From positions 65,747 to 129,746 of the forward strand of contig NZ_GL397067.1 of the NCBI RefSeq assembly GCF_000146325.1: a DNA stretch of 64,000 bases, written 5' to 3'. Source of the DNA: Pediococcus acidilactici DSM 20284 (GTDB taxonomy: Bacteria > Bacillota > Bacilli > Lactobacillales > Lactobacillaceae). Both the position numbers and the translations under genes were made by a program. A model generated the notes under the pieces. It worked only from the letters and a program-made list of their open reading frames with translations. It was not told where the DNA came from and searched no databases. Position 1 is the first letter of the stretch; each line of letters opens with the position of its first letter. Of the stretch, positions 1-8,736 are shown in pieces.

Positions 1-816
1 TCTGATGAAGAAAAAAAGCATGGAGTAATTACAGCTTCAGCTGGGAACCATGCGCAAGGGGTTGCTTTAACTGGTAAACTTTCTGGAATTGACACCACGG
101 TTGTAATGCCGGACGAAGCTCCTCAAATGAAGCGTGATGCTACGCGGGGTTACGGTGCTGAAGTTGATATTCACGGAGCAACTTTCGATGATGCTCACGA
201 CTGGATGCATGAAAGAGCTGAAAAAGAAGGAAAGACGATTGTTGATCCATTTAACGATTCCCTCGTTTGTGCTGGACAAGGAACCATCGGACTAGAAATC
301 CTCGAAGACTTGGTTGATGTAGAAACCATCATTGTACCAGTTGGTGGTGGGGGGTTGATTTCCGGAATTGCCACAGCAGTTAAGTCAATCAACCCTTCCA
401 TTCACGTAGTTGGGGTTCAATCCGAAAACGTTCACGGAATGAAGGCTTCAGTAGATGCTGGTAAGATTGTAAAGCATCACGATGACTTTACGCTTGCTGA
501 CGGCACTGATGTAGCTGTTCCTGGGGACATCACTTACGGAATTGTTTCTAAGTTAGTTGACGAAATTGTTCTAGTTAGTGAAGAAGAAATTTCTAAAGCA
601 ATGAAGGACTTGATGCAACGCACCAAGATTGTTGCAGAAGGTGCTGGCGCATTACCAACTGCTGCACTTGAGGCAGGCAAGATTGATAAGAAATGGATCG
701 AAGGTAAGAAAGTCGTTGCCCTAGTATCCGGTGGTAACGTTGACCTTCAACGGGTTTCACAAATTATTGATCACTTCTTCTCCCCAGTTGATACACACAA
801 AGTTGGGATTGGATAG
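1..816 (+). CDS. Threonine ammonia-lyase (threonine deaminase), 5' end cut by the window
   Basis: PLP enzyme that deaminates threonine (or serine) to 2-oxobutyrate (or pyruvate) and ammonia. The reading frame is open from base 1, giving 271 visible residues. SAGNHAQG (visible residues 13-20) is the substrate/PLP loop of fold-type II deaminases, GGGG near residue 115 is the PLP-phosphate loop, and the C-terminal SGGN gives the serine that contacts the pyridine nitrogen. The N-terminal part with the PLP lysine lies outside the window. The protein ends without an ACT-like regulatory domain, which suits the short catabolic (TdcB-like) form more than a long biosynthetic IlvA, but I cannot choose firmly. 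A terminator follows directly, then an amino-acid permease gene. Confidence 0.9.
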   Translation, partial: SDEEKKHGVITASAGNHAQGVALTGKLSGIDTTVVMPDEAPQMKRDATRGYGAEVDIHGATFDDAHDWMHERAEKEGKTIVDPFNDSLVCAGQGTIGLEILEDLVDVETIIVPVGGGGLISGIATAVKSINPSIHVVGVQSENVHGMKASVDAGKIVKHHDDFTLADGTDVAVPGDITYGIVSKLVDEIVLVSEEEISKAMKDLMQRTKIVAEGAGALPTAALEAGKIDKKWIEGKKVVALVSGGNVDLQRVSQIIDHFFSPVDTHKVGIG

Positions 817-850
817 AATGATTAGGCAAGCAATTGCAGATTGAAAATCT

Positions 851-885
851 AAGGGATGCTGCATGAATTGCAGCGTCCCTTTTTT
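851..885 (+). terminator. Intrinsic terminator after threonine deaminase
   Basis: An 11-bp stem (GGGATGCTGCA with TGCAGCGTCCC, one G-T pair) closes a 5-base loop and is followed by six T residues. Confidence 0.9.
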
Positions 886-923
886 AAAATAATTAAAATT
901 GGAACAATGAGGAGTGATTATCA

Positions 924-2267
924 ATGAATGATAATAGTACATCTCTAAAAAAGACAATTGGTTTTTTCCCGGCGTTAGCAACGGTTATGGGAACGGTTAT
1001 TGGTACCGGCGTATTCTTTAAGGCAGCCGCGGTAACCGAATATACTGGGACGGTTTCAATGGCCCTTTTCGCGTGGCTGTTGGGTGGACTAATTAGTATT
1101 TGCGCTGGGTTGACTGGTGCTGAGCTAGCCGCGATGTTCCCTGAAACTGGGGGCCTAACTCGTTATATTGAGCATACTTATGGTCACTTTTGGGGATTTT
1201 TAGCAGGGTGGGCGCAAGCAATTATTTATTTCCCTGCTAATGTAGCGGCCATTGCGATTGCGTTTGGAACCCAATTCACTAACTTATTTAATCTTTCGCA
1301 AACATGGATAGTTCCTGTAGCAATCATTACTGCACTTTCATTATTGTTAGTTAACTGCATTAGTGCAAAATTTGGTGGTTGGGTAACATCGGTAGCTTTA
1401 GTGGTTAAGCTGATCCCGTTAGCCGTAATTGTTTTGTTAGGATTTTTCCACAGTAGTTCGGTTAACTTCTCACTATTCCCAGTTGTGGCGGGCCCACATC
1501 GCGCATTTTGGACAGCTTTAGGGAATGGATTATTAGCGACCATGTTTGCTTATGACGGATGGATTCACGTTGGTAACATTGCCGGTGAAATGAAAAATCC
1601 GCGTAAGGATCTACCTAAAGCGATTGCACTTGGAATCGGACTGATTATGGTGGTTTACCTGTTAGTTAATGCCGTATTCCTCTACATTGCTCCAGTTAAT
1701 CACGTTGCTGGAAATTTGAACATTGCTTCTGACGTTGCAAAGGTTATTTTTGGCGGTATCGGAGGTAAATTTGTTACAATCGGTATCTTGATTTCAGTGT
1801 ATGGCGGACTCAATGGATACACCATGACAGGGATGAGGATTCCTTACGTAATGGGTAAAGAACACAAACTACCATTCGGAGATGTTTTTGCTAAATTAAA
1901 TGAAGCGGGAGTGCCTTGGGCAGCTGGAGTTATCCAATACTTGATTGCTTGCTTAATGATGCTTTCTGGTCAATTTGATGCAATTACCAATATGCTAATT
2001 TTCGTAATTTGGTTCTTCTACTGCATGGCTTTTGTGGCGGTATTTGTTTTGAGAAAACGGACACCAAATGCAAATCGACCGTATAAGGTCCCACTTTATC
2101 CAGTAATTCCGGCAATTGCTCTTGTAGGAGGAGTTTTCATTTTGGTTAACACGCTCTTCACACAATTTACTACGACAGCGATTGGGATTGTAGCTACCGC
2201 AGTAGGGGTTATTTTCTACTATTATTTAAAAAATAAGTATCCAGAAAATTTTAAGAGTGAAAAATAA
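924..2267 (+). CDS. APC-family amino-acid permease
   Basis: A 447-residue membrane protein with about 12 hydrophobic segments. The first helix carries GTVIGTGVFF, the broken-helix substrate motif of APC transporters, and the overall pattern resembles the LAT/SteT serine-threonine exchanger branch. A good ribosome site (GAGGAG at 909-914) precedes the ATG. The gene sits just downstream of threonine deaminase but is separated from it by a terminator. Uptake or exchange of a small neutral amino acid such as serine or threonine is an inference from family and neighbour; the substrate is not shown by the sequence. Confidence 0.85.
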   Translation: MNDNSTSLKKTIGFFPALATVMGTVIGTGVFFKAAAVTEYTGTVSMALFAWLLGGLISICAGLTGAELAAMFPETGGLTRYIEHTYGHFWGFLAGWAQAIIYFPANVAAIAIAFGTQFTNLFNLSQTWIVPVAIITALSLLLVNCISAKFGGWVTSVALVVKLIPLAVIVLLGFFHSSSVNFSLFPVVAGPHRAFWTALGNGLLATMFAYDGWIHVGNIAGEMKNPRKDLPKAIALGIGLIMVVYLLVNAVFLYIAPVNHVAGNLNIASDVAKVIFGGIGGKFVTIGILISVYGGLNGYTMTGMRIPYVMGKEHKLPFGDVFAKLNEAGVPWAAGVIQYLIACLMMLSGQFDAITNMLIFVIWFFYCMAFVAVFVLRKRTPNANRPYKVPLYPVIPAIALVGGVFILVNTLFTQFTTTAIGIVATAVGVIFYYYLKNKYPENFKSEK

Positions 2268-2282
2268 TTTTGTGTTTGAAAT

Positions 2283-2324
2283 GGCAGAAAACTATCCCAG
2301 TCAGGGAGGCTTTCTGCCTTTTTT
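2283..2324 (+). terminator. Intrinsic terminator after APC permease
   Basis: GGCAGAAA (2283-2290) pairs with TTTCTGCC (2311-2318), followed by a run of six T. Confidence 0.8.
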
Positions 2325-2367
2325 AGTAGACAATGGTTAGGCAGTAGCGCTACTTGATAAGAATAGG

Positions 2368-2381
2368 TGGAAGCGCTATTA
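2368..2381 (+). promoter_or_regulatory. cre-like CcpA box upstream of the peptide operon
   Basis: TGGAAGCGCTATTA matches 12 of 14 positions of the cre consensus TGWAANCGNTNWCA. It lies about 70 bases before the OPT transporter gene, so carbon control of that operon is possible but weakly supported. Confidence 0.4.
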
Positions 2382-2449
2382 TTAAACATATGATAATTGA
2401 TTCACAAAAGTTAGGTATTAGTGATTGTTAAAGAAAGGGATTGAATTGG

Positions 2450-4384
2450 ATGGCACAAAATGTTTCTAAGAAAGATTATGGTGGTAATGGTAGGAGCAAG
2501 TACGTTCCTTACGTTACTAAAAAGGGGCATGGTGGAAGTATTGCTATTTTGATTATGGGAATTATTTTAGCCGTAATCTTTGGAGCGTCAACAGCATACT
2601 CGGGGATGAAAGCTGGACTAACGGTAGCAGCTGGAATTCCTGGATCAATCATTGGATCGGGGTTGGTAAGTCTTTTTGCTAAGAAAAAGGGCATCCTAGG
2701 TAAAAATATTTTGCAAGGAATGTCTAGTGGTGGAGAAGCAATTGCAAGTGGGATGATTTACGTCCTTCCAGCAATTGTCTTGATTGGCGGACACGTTAAT
2801 TTTTTCACTGGGGTAATGGTTGGTGCTTTGGCAGTAATGTTTGCCATTGGGAGCGCATCATTAGTTCAAAATTATCTGATTGTTGAGGAACATGGGCGCC
2901 TCGCTTACCCAGAATCCATGGCGATTACCGAAGCGTTAGTCGCTTCGGAAAGCGGTGGAGATTCATTAAAATTCCTAGGGGTAGGTTTTGGAATCGGGGG
3001 CTTAATTACTTTATTTACTTCTCAAGTTTTTGGTTGGGTAAATAGCATGATCACTTTCACCGGGAACTCGTTTTATCGATGGAAGATGTCGACAGAAGTT
3101 AATCCTATGCTAGCTGGAATTGGTTTCGTGGTTGGCCTAGAAGTGGCAATGACCATGTTTGCGGGGTCAATCTTATCAAATTTTGCAGTAGTGCCTTTAG
3201 TTAGTTACTTTGCACAAATGGCTGGAAGCGGAGCACATGTCTGGAATAATGCCGCGCTGAGCATCTCCCAAATGAGTGTTGATGATGTTGCAGGCTCGTA
3301 TGTTAAGTATATTGGTGCAGGAATGATGCTTTGTGGTGGAATTATCGGTGCAGTTAAGTTAATCCCGGTAATTTGGACTTCGATTAAAAAAGTACTTAAT
3401 GCGCGAAATAGCACTACTGAAGATAAAAATGCGTTCGGGTTAATTGCCTTGTTAGCTTCAGTAATTGCCATTTTTATCGCTGGTTTTATTATTTCAGGGT
3501 CGGTTGTCGTTGCCTTGCTTGGCGGGATTTTAACGTTAGTTTTATCGTTGCTGTTTGTAATTGTTTCTGCACGACTAGCCGGGACGATTGGCTGTTCTAA
3601 CGAACCAGTGTCAGGGATGACTATTGCATCGCTAGTAATCATGACTTTGGCCTTCGTATTGATGGGATGGACTACCAAAAATTACACAGAAATTTTGCTG
3701 TTGTTTGGGGTATTCATTGTAACTACGGTTTCAGTCGGTGGTGGATATATGCAAACCCAAAAAGTTAACTACATGATTGGCGGCTCAAACAAGGAAATGA
3801 TGAAGTACTACATGATTGCTGGCTTTGTGGGGGTGCTCACCGTAATTGGAACTACGGTACTTTTGGAACCGCAATTGCGGATTACGGGTTCTAACCCGCC
3901 ATTTGGATTGCCGCAAGCTAACTTAATTGCAACTTTAACGTCTGGCATCATGTCTGGAGATTTACCATGGATTATGATCATTGTCGGGATTGTGATGGCC
4001 TTAGTTTTCTGGATGCTAGACCTACCAATTATGACGGTTGCGTTAGGTTTTTACTTACCAATTTCAACTACTTCAATTATTTTAGTAGGGGCATTATTAA
4101 AACTTTTGATCAATAAGACTACTAAAGACAAAGAGTTACGTGACAAACGGGTACAAAGCGGCGTCAGTCTTTCTTCTGGACTAATTGCCGGTGGTTCAAT
4201 CATCGGCCTTGTTGGAATTATTTTCCACGTTACCGGATTGTTGGGTAATAGTGCACCAAGTGGCTTTTTAGCAAGCAACGCAATGGGATTAATACTACTA
4301 GCAGCTATGGCAGGAGCAATTATAATTCCGTTGTATATGATTAAAAAATCTGAAAACCAAGGGAAGGCTGAAGAACGTGAGTAA
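2450..4384 (+). CDS. OPT-family oligopeptide transporter
   Basis: Polytopic membrane protein of 644 residues with 14 or more hydrophobic segments, of the size and pattern of bacterial OPT transporters, which import short peptides (or metal chelates in other branches). I use the ATG at 2450 because AAAGGG (2434-2439) is 10 bases upstream; an in-frame TTG at 2441 sits almost on the ribosome site. It is the first gene of a three-gene operon with a PqqD-like protein (8-base overlap) and a C69 dipeptidase. That context favours peptide uptake followed by cytoplasmic hydrolysis. Confidence 0.88.
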   Translation: MAQNVSKKDYGGNGRSKYVPYVTKKGHGGSIAILIMGIILAVIFGASTAYSGMKAGLTVAAGIPGSIIGSGLVSLFAKKKGILGKNILQGMSSGGEAIASGMIYVLPAIVLIGGHVNFFTGVMVGALAVMFAIGSASLVQNYLIVEEHGRLAYPESMAITEALVASESGGDSLKFLGVGFGIGGLITLFTSQVFGWVNSMITFTGNSFYRWKMSTEVNPMLAGIGFVVGLEVAMTMFAGSILSNFAVVPLVSYFAQMAGSGAHVWNNAALSISQMSVDDVAGSYVKYIGAGMMLCGGIIGAVKLIPVIWTSIKKVLNARNSTTEDKNAFGLIALLASVIAIFIAGFIISGSVVVALLGGILTLVLSLLFVIVSARLAGTIGCSNEPVSGMTIASLVIMTLAFVLMGWTTKNYTEILLLFGVFIVTTVSVGGGYMQTQKVNYMIGGSNKEMMKYYMIAGFVGVLTVIGTTVLLEPQLRITGSNPPFGLPQANLIATLTSGIMSGDLPWIMIIVGIVMALVFWMLDLPIMTVALGFYLPISTTSIILVGALLKLLINKTTKDKELRDKRVQSGVSLSSGLIAGGSIIGLVGIIFHVTGLLGNSAPSGFLASNAMGLILLAAMAGAIIIPLYMIKKSENQGKAEERE

Positions 4385-4730
4385 GTCACCTAAATTGACG
4401 GATGCTGATCTAAAAGAATTAGTTTTTAAGAAGAATCCGCGGGTTAATTATAAAGTTGAAGGCGAACAAGTGACCATTATTCGTGCTCAAAACCATTGGA
4501 TTCAACAATTTTTACGAAAATTACATTTTAAAATTCCAGAGTTTACTTACCTAGATTTAGATGAATACGGCAGTTTTGTATTTCAACAAATTGATGGGCA
4601 ACGCAGCGCGTATGAGATTGGTCAGAATTTAGGCGAACGCTTCGAGGAAGCTAATGACTATTTGTATAGTCGATTATTATTGTATTTGAAGCAACTAGAG
4701 GTTAACGAACAGATTATCGAACGAGTTTAA
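4377..4730 (+). CDS. PqqD-like small protein in peptide-transport operon
   Basis: A 117-residue soluble protein. Its C-terminal half (IDGQRSAYEIGQNLGERF followed by a leucine-rich helical tail) follows the PqqD pattern, a winged-helix fold that in known systems binds a precursor peptide and hands it to a radical-SAM enzyme. No radical-SAM gene is visible in the window. The GTG start at 4377 overlaps the transporter stop by 8 bases and has GGGAAGG just upstream, so translation is probably coupled. The N-terminal 60 residues are basic and not recognised. A role in holding imported peptides or in assisting the transporter or dipeptidase is only a guess. Confidence 0.65.
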   Translation: MSKSPKLTDADLKELVFKKNPRVNYKVEGEQVTIIRAQNHWIQQFLRKLHFKIPEFTYLDLDEYGSFVFQQIDGQRSAYEIGQNLGERFEEANDYLYSRLLLYLKQLEVNEQIIERV

Positions 4731-4754
4731 AGAAATTTAAGAGGAGGATTTATC

Positions 4755-6182
4755 ATGACGGATAGAATTGAAATGTCAGCATGTACTTCAGTAATGGTTG
4801 GAAAGCAGGCTTCGCTTGATGGCGCAACCTACATTTCCAGAAACGAAGATCGTCTAGTGGCTATTCATCCAAAACGCTTCTTGGTTCAACCAGCCGTCTC
4901 CGGCCGACAAGAAATTTATAAATCACCATATAACGGATTAACTGTACCGTTGCCTGAAAGTGGCTATCGGTATACTTCAACACCTAACGCAGACGAAAGT
5001 GAAGGGCCTAATGAAGAAGACGGTTTTAACGAAAAAAACGTTGGTGAAAGCGCTACGGAAAGTGTTTACGCTAACAAACGAGTTTTAGCTTACGATCCCT
5101 TCGTCAAAAATGGGTTAGCAGAAGATTCCATGACTACGTTAGTACTTCCGTTTATTGATTCTGCTCGAGATGGAGTTCGTTATCTAGGCGAATTGGTGAA
5201 AAAATATGGTTCAGCAGAGGGTAACGGAGTTCAATTTAATGATGCTGACGAAGTGTGGTACATGGAAATTGTTACGGGTCATCAATGGGTTGCCGTTCGG
5301 ATTCCGGACGATTGCTATGCCGTGGCTGCTAACCAAATCGCGATTGAAGATATTGACTTTAATGATCCCGACAATTACATGTGGGCGGATGGCATTCAAG
5401 AATTTGTCGAAAAGCATGGTTTGAATCCTGACGAAGATCGCTGGAATTTCCGGCACATCTTTGGAACGGATACGGAAAAGGATCATCATTACAATACTCC
5501 TCGGGTTTGGTATGCTCAACGTTACTTAAACCCGGAGATTGAACAAGATCCTGAATCACCAGATCTACCGTTTATTCGGAAAGCTAGTCGAAAGATTTCG
5601 GTTGAAGATATTCAATATATTCTGAAGTCGCACTATAACGAAACTAAGTACGACCCATTAGGAAGTGGTAGCGAACACGATCGGAAGACGTACCGGGCAA
5701 TTTCCTTATCTCGAACAGCCAATTCACATATTTTGCAAATGCGGAATAGTCATGAAAATGAAGCGGCTGGAGTTCAGTGGATTGGCTTTGGCGTACCAAG
5801 TTTTTGCCCACACGTACCATTCTTTACCAACGCTAATGATACTGACGTTTCCTACCGGGAATTACCGGAAGAGATGTCATTAGATAGTGCATACTGGTTG
5901 TATGAAACTTTAGCAATGGTAGTGGAATCTCACTACGCTGAATTTATTCAGGACGATTTGGATTACCAAAAAGAGTTGTCACAATGGGCACGGACCAAGA
6001 TTGAAGAAGTTGACCAAGTGGCTAAGAAGATGTCGGGAAAAGAATTGACAAAATATCTTACTGAACAAAACCACCTTATTGCGCAACATTATAATAAAGA
6101 AACCAAGAAACTTTTAGCTAAGTTAACCAAGCAGGGTGCGGAATTATCGAAGCTAACCTTTAAGATGGATCCAAATTTGTGA
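4755..6182 (+). CDS. C69-family dipeptidase (PepD type)
   Basis: A 475-residue Ntn-type peptidase that cleaves dipeptides in the cytoplasm. Cys10 (MSACTSVMVG) matches the catalytic N-terminal cysteine exposed after propeptide removal in family C69, and the ISRNED block near residues 28-33 is the conserved second element. Length agrees with lactobacillar PepD enzymes. It has a GAGGAGG ribosome site (4741-4747) and follows the PqqD-like gene by 24 bases, completing a peptide import and hydrolysis operon that ends at the strong terminator at 6271. Confidence 0.88.
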   Translation: MTDRIEMSACTSVMVGKQASLDGATYISRNEDRLVAIHPKRFLVQPAVSGRQEIYKSPYNGLTVPLPESGYRYTSTPNADESEGPNEEDGFNEKNVGESATESVYANKRVLAYDPFVKNGLAEDSMTTLVLPFIDSARDGVRYLGELVKKYGSAEGNGVQFNDADEVWYMEIVTGHQWVAVRIPDDCYAVAANQIAIEDIDFNDPDNYMWADGIQEFVEKHGLNPDEDRWNFRHIFGTDTEKDHHYNTPRVWYAQRYLNPEIEQDPESPDLPFIRKASRKISVEDIQYILKSHYNETKYDPLGSGSEHDRKTYRAISLSRTANSHILQMRNSHENEAAGVQWIGFGVPSFCPHVPFFTNANDTDVSYRELPEEMSLDSAYWLYETLAMVVESHYAEFIQDDLDYQKELSQWARTKIEEVDQVAKKMSGKELTKYLTEQNHLIAQHYNKETKKLLAKLTKQGAELSKLTFKMDPNL

Positions 6183-6270
6183 TTCAAAAGATAGGCTTGG
6201 TGTTATGTAGTCGTCTAAAAGTGTTAAGGGGCGGTTGAATAAAACTTTCAACTAATTTTTCTTAATAATT

Positions 6271-6314
6271 AAAGTGGCCGTTAGGATTTTGGGTAATCCT
6301 GACGGCCACTTTTT
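6271..6314 (+). terminator. Intrinsic terminator between convergent genes
   Basis: A stem of about 18 bp (6271-6288 with 6297-6314, one G-T pair) closes an 8-base loop and ends in five T. It lies between the dipeptidase and the convergent AraC gene and may serve both strands. Confidence 0.92.
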
Positions 6315-6319
6315 GTTAA

Positions 6320-7315
6320 TCAATATAAATCATCGCGATTCTTAATCAATTCATTTTTATAGTTAATGGGGGTAGTGTTTACATATTTTTTAAACAATCG
6401 GTTTAGGGAAGAAGGATTTTTATAACCAATTCGCAAGGAAATTTGGTCAAGCGATAGGTTAGTTTGAAATAAAAGTTCTTGGGCTGCATATAGACGGCGT
6501 TGTTCAATTAATTCTTTAAATGTTTGCCCAGTCGCTGCTTTGATCTTATTACTGAGATAATTCATGTTGTATCCAAAATGCTTACTTGTATATTGCAAAT
6601 TAGTGGTTGAATAATACTGTTCGATGTACTTTAAAATTGCCAATAATTCAGCATTATTGTCTGCCGCAAAATTTAGATGGTGATGGCTAACTAATGGTGG
6701 TAATTGCGTAATCAAGGTTGAAAAGAGCAATTTTAGCACTTGGTTATTATTTTTATGGGCGGATTCAAAGGCTACGAACAATAAGTCCATAATCAGACTA
6801 CGCGACAATGATTGTGCAGGTAAATCGAAAATCATGAAATTATGGTTGGTAGTTTTTAAGTTACAATTTTGCAGAAAGTCCGTTACAGCGTTGGATTGTC
6901 CAGAAAGTAAGTCCAATATTTTAGTGATAGTTAGAGAGTTTTTTAACAAAATGTTAATGATGACGTCATTTTCCCCAGTATAGCCAATTTTTTGAACAGT
7001 ATTCTTATCCATTAAAAGTAGTTGACCTTCTGTAAACTCAAATTGCTCGTTATTTAGCGATTGAATACAACTACCTGAATACATGTAGTTAAGTTCGATG
7101 AAATCATGAGTATGCGCGGGAACGTAAGAAAAACGATTTCCTTTAACAATGGTTAAATCGCCATGTTTAAAAAAATTGTATTTTGGCATTTTAGGGATGG
7201 GGCTTTCCTTAAAATTGAGCTTCATATAATTGTAATTAGCGTGATTTTTTCGCTGAGTGTTCTCTACATAATTTAGACTACGTATTTTTTTATCCAAGGT
7301 AATAAAATCCATCAT
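6320..7315 (-). CDS. AraC-family regulator with N-terminal cupin domain
   Basis: A 331-residue regulator. Residues about 50-140 form a cupin-like sugar-sensing barrel (PAHTHDFIELNYM), and about 230-325 hold the double helix-turn-helix of the AraC/XylS family. The ATG has AAGGAG six bases upstream. It diverges from the MFS/alpha-L-rhamnosidase operon and very probably controls it in response to a rhamnoside or rhamnose. It is clearly paralogous to the regulator at 14753-15760: both share the cupin motif PAH(T/S)H..(I/F)E(L/M)NYM. Confidence 0.85.
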   Translation of the reverse strand: MMDFITLDKKIRSLNYVENTQRKNHANYNYMKLNFKESPIPKMPKYNFFKHGDLTIVKGNRFSYVPAHTHDFIELNYMYSGSCIQSLNNEQFEFTEGQLLLMDKNTVQKIGYTGENDVIINILLKNSLTITKILDLLSGQSNAVTDFLQNCNLKTTNHNFMIFDLPAQSLSRSLIMDLLFVAFESAHKNNNQVLKLLFSTLITQLPPLVSHHHLNFAADNNAELLAILKYIEQYYSTTNLQYTSKHFGYNMNYLSNKIKAATGQTFKELIEQRRLYAAQELLFQTNLSLDQISLRIGYKNPSSLNRLFKKYVNTTPINYKNELIKNRDDLY

Positions 7316-7349
7316 TAGTTGCTCCTTTTTAATGATCCCACCTGTAGTT

Positions 7350-7404
7350 TTGCAAGGATTCGGGTGAACTGGAGATATTGTAGCACTTATTTTAAGCGCT
7401 TACA
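7350..7404 (+). promoter_or_regulatory. Candidate promoter and strong cre box for rhamnoside operon
   Basis: TTTAAGCGCTTACA at 7391-7404 fits the cre consensus at 13 of 14 positions. A weak promoter, TTGCAA (7350-7355) with GATATT (7374-7379) at 18-bp spacing, lies just upstream, which would place the cre downstream of the start point as a roadblock. The cre is well supported; the promoter is less so. Confidence 0.6.
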
Positions 7405-7431
7405 ATGAGGATAGTTAAGGAGGAGAGATTT

Positions 7432-8736
7432 ATGCAAAATCAAAGTGATAATTTAGTGAAAAAATACCGTCCTCTAGCTATTGCAGCTGGAATCGGATCA
7501 ATTTTAGGTTCGGGGATCATTGTTGGATTATCAGCAACAATTACGGTGTGGCAACAGGGGTTAGCATTATCTAACACCCAAGTTGGGGTGATTTCAGGAG
7601 CATTAACTTTTGCAATTGCAATGGGCTCGTTAGTTGCCGGATGGTTAACCAAAAATTGGGGATTAACCCGTTCATTTAACTGGTTAAATTTAGGCTATGC
7701 GGTAGGTGCACTAATTTGTGTGTTAGCTAACAGCTATGGCTTTTTATTAACAGGAGTGATTATTGCAGGATTAGCTTCTGGAGCTGATTTACCAGTTAGC
7801 TTAACGATTATTTCACATGATGTTCCTGATGACAAAGCAACGGCTCGGTTAGTGTCCTTTACCCAAGTTTTTTGGCAAATTGGGGTGTTTTTCTCTTATG
7901 GTTGTGCCTTTGTAGTTTCTAAAATGACTGGGGCAACTGGGGCACGAATTGTTTTTACGATTTTAGCAGTATGCGCTGCCATCACTTTTATTTGGCGCAC
8001 TTTTTCTGGTCGCTTTAAAGAATTTCATCGTGAAGCCAATCAACGGATTGACCAAATGCAGTCCCCAAGAACTTCTGAATCTGGCTCGTTATTTAAAATT
8101 TTGCGCCAAAATCACCAATATGGGTTATTCTTTATTTGGATTATGATTTTTTATTGTTGCTGGAATTTGTTAGCGAATACATTTGGACAATTTCAAACTT
8201 TTACTTTGGTACAAGCACACGCGAGCCAAAGTTTTGCTACAGGAGCAGGATTAGTATTAAATGTAGTGGCTTTAATTGCATCAATTTCATTTGCCTCAGT
8301 AGCAGGTAGCCGGTACCGTAACAAATTTTTTGTGGTAGGTTCAGTTATCGAGCTACTAGCCATGCTAGGCTTAGCATTAAGCAGCCATGCATTGTGGCCA
8401 ATTGTTATTGCCATTGGTTTTTATAACCTAGGTAATAACATTGCTGGCGAAGCTATGTATAAGGTTTGGACCCAAGAGTCATTCCCAATTGATAGCCGGG
8501 CTTCAGTTCAAGGATTTATTAGTGGCTTTTCCCGTTTCTTATGTGGGATTTTTGCATTTATTACCCCTACTTTAGTTTTACCAAGCCACATCCGAATGAC
8601 TATGTTTGGGTTCGCTGGAATTGTTGCCGTATGTCTAATTGCGGGATTGGTAATGATTCGATTACAAAAAAGTACCAGATTAACGTTGAGGAGTGAGTGG
8701 CGATGGCATTTACATTTCAAATTAATGATGATGTAG
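7432..8736 (+). CDS. MFS sugar transporter next to alpha-L-rhamnosidase
   Basis: A 434-residue membrane protein with 12 predicted helices. The start at 7432 is preferred over 7405 because AAGGAGGAGAG lies directly in front. It heads a two-gene operon with the GH78 enzyme; its tail overlaps the rhamnosidase start by 34 bases. Context suggests import of a rhamnose-containing glycoside such as rutinose or an aromatic rhamnoside for hydrolysis inside the cell. The family alone does not fix the substrate. Confidence 0.82.
   Translation: MQNQSDNLVKKYRPLAIAAGIGSILGSGIIVGLSATITVWQQGLALSNTQVGVISGALTFAIAMGSLVAGWLTKNWGLTRSFNWLNLGYAVGALICVLANSYGFLLTGVIIAGLASGADLPVSLTIISHDVPDDKATARLVSFTQVFWQIGVFFSYGCAFVVSKMTGATGARIVFTILAVCAAITFIWRTFSGRFKEFHREANQRIDQMQSPRTSESGSLFKILRQNHQYGLFFIWIMIFYCCWNLLANTFGQFQTFTLVQAHASQSFATGAGLVLNVVALIASISFASVAGSRYRNKFFVVGSVIELLAMLGLALSSHALWPIVIAIGFYNLGNNIAGEAMYKVWTQESFPIDSRASVQGFISGFSRFLCGIFAFITPTLVLPSHIRMTMFGFAGIVAVCLIAGLVMIRLQKSTRLTLRSEWRWHLHFKLMMM

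Noticed and set aside
3205-3678. Long minus-strand frame (157 codons) inside the OPT transporter gene
   Set aside because: Antisense shadow of a hydrophobic gene; no ribosome site, no family motif, and composition follows the sense strand.
7405-7431. Earlier ATG for the rhamnoside MFS gene
   Set aside because: It directly follows the cre box, has no ribosome site, and the next in-frame ATG has AAGGAGGAGAG.
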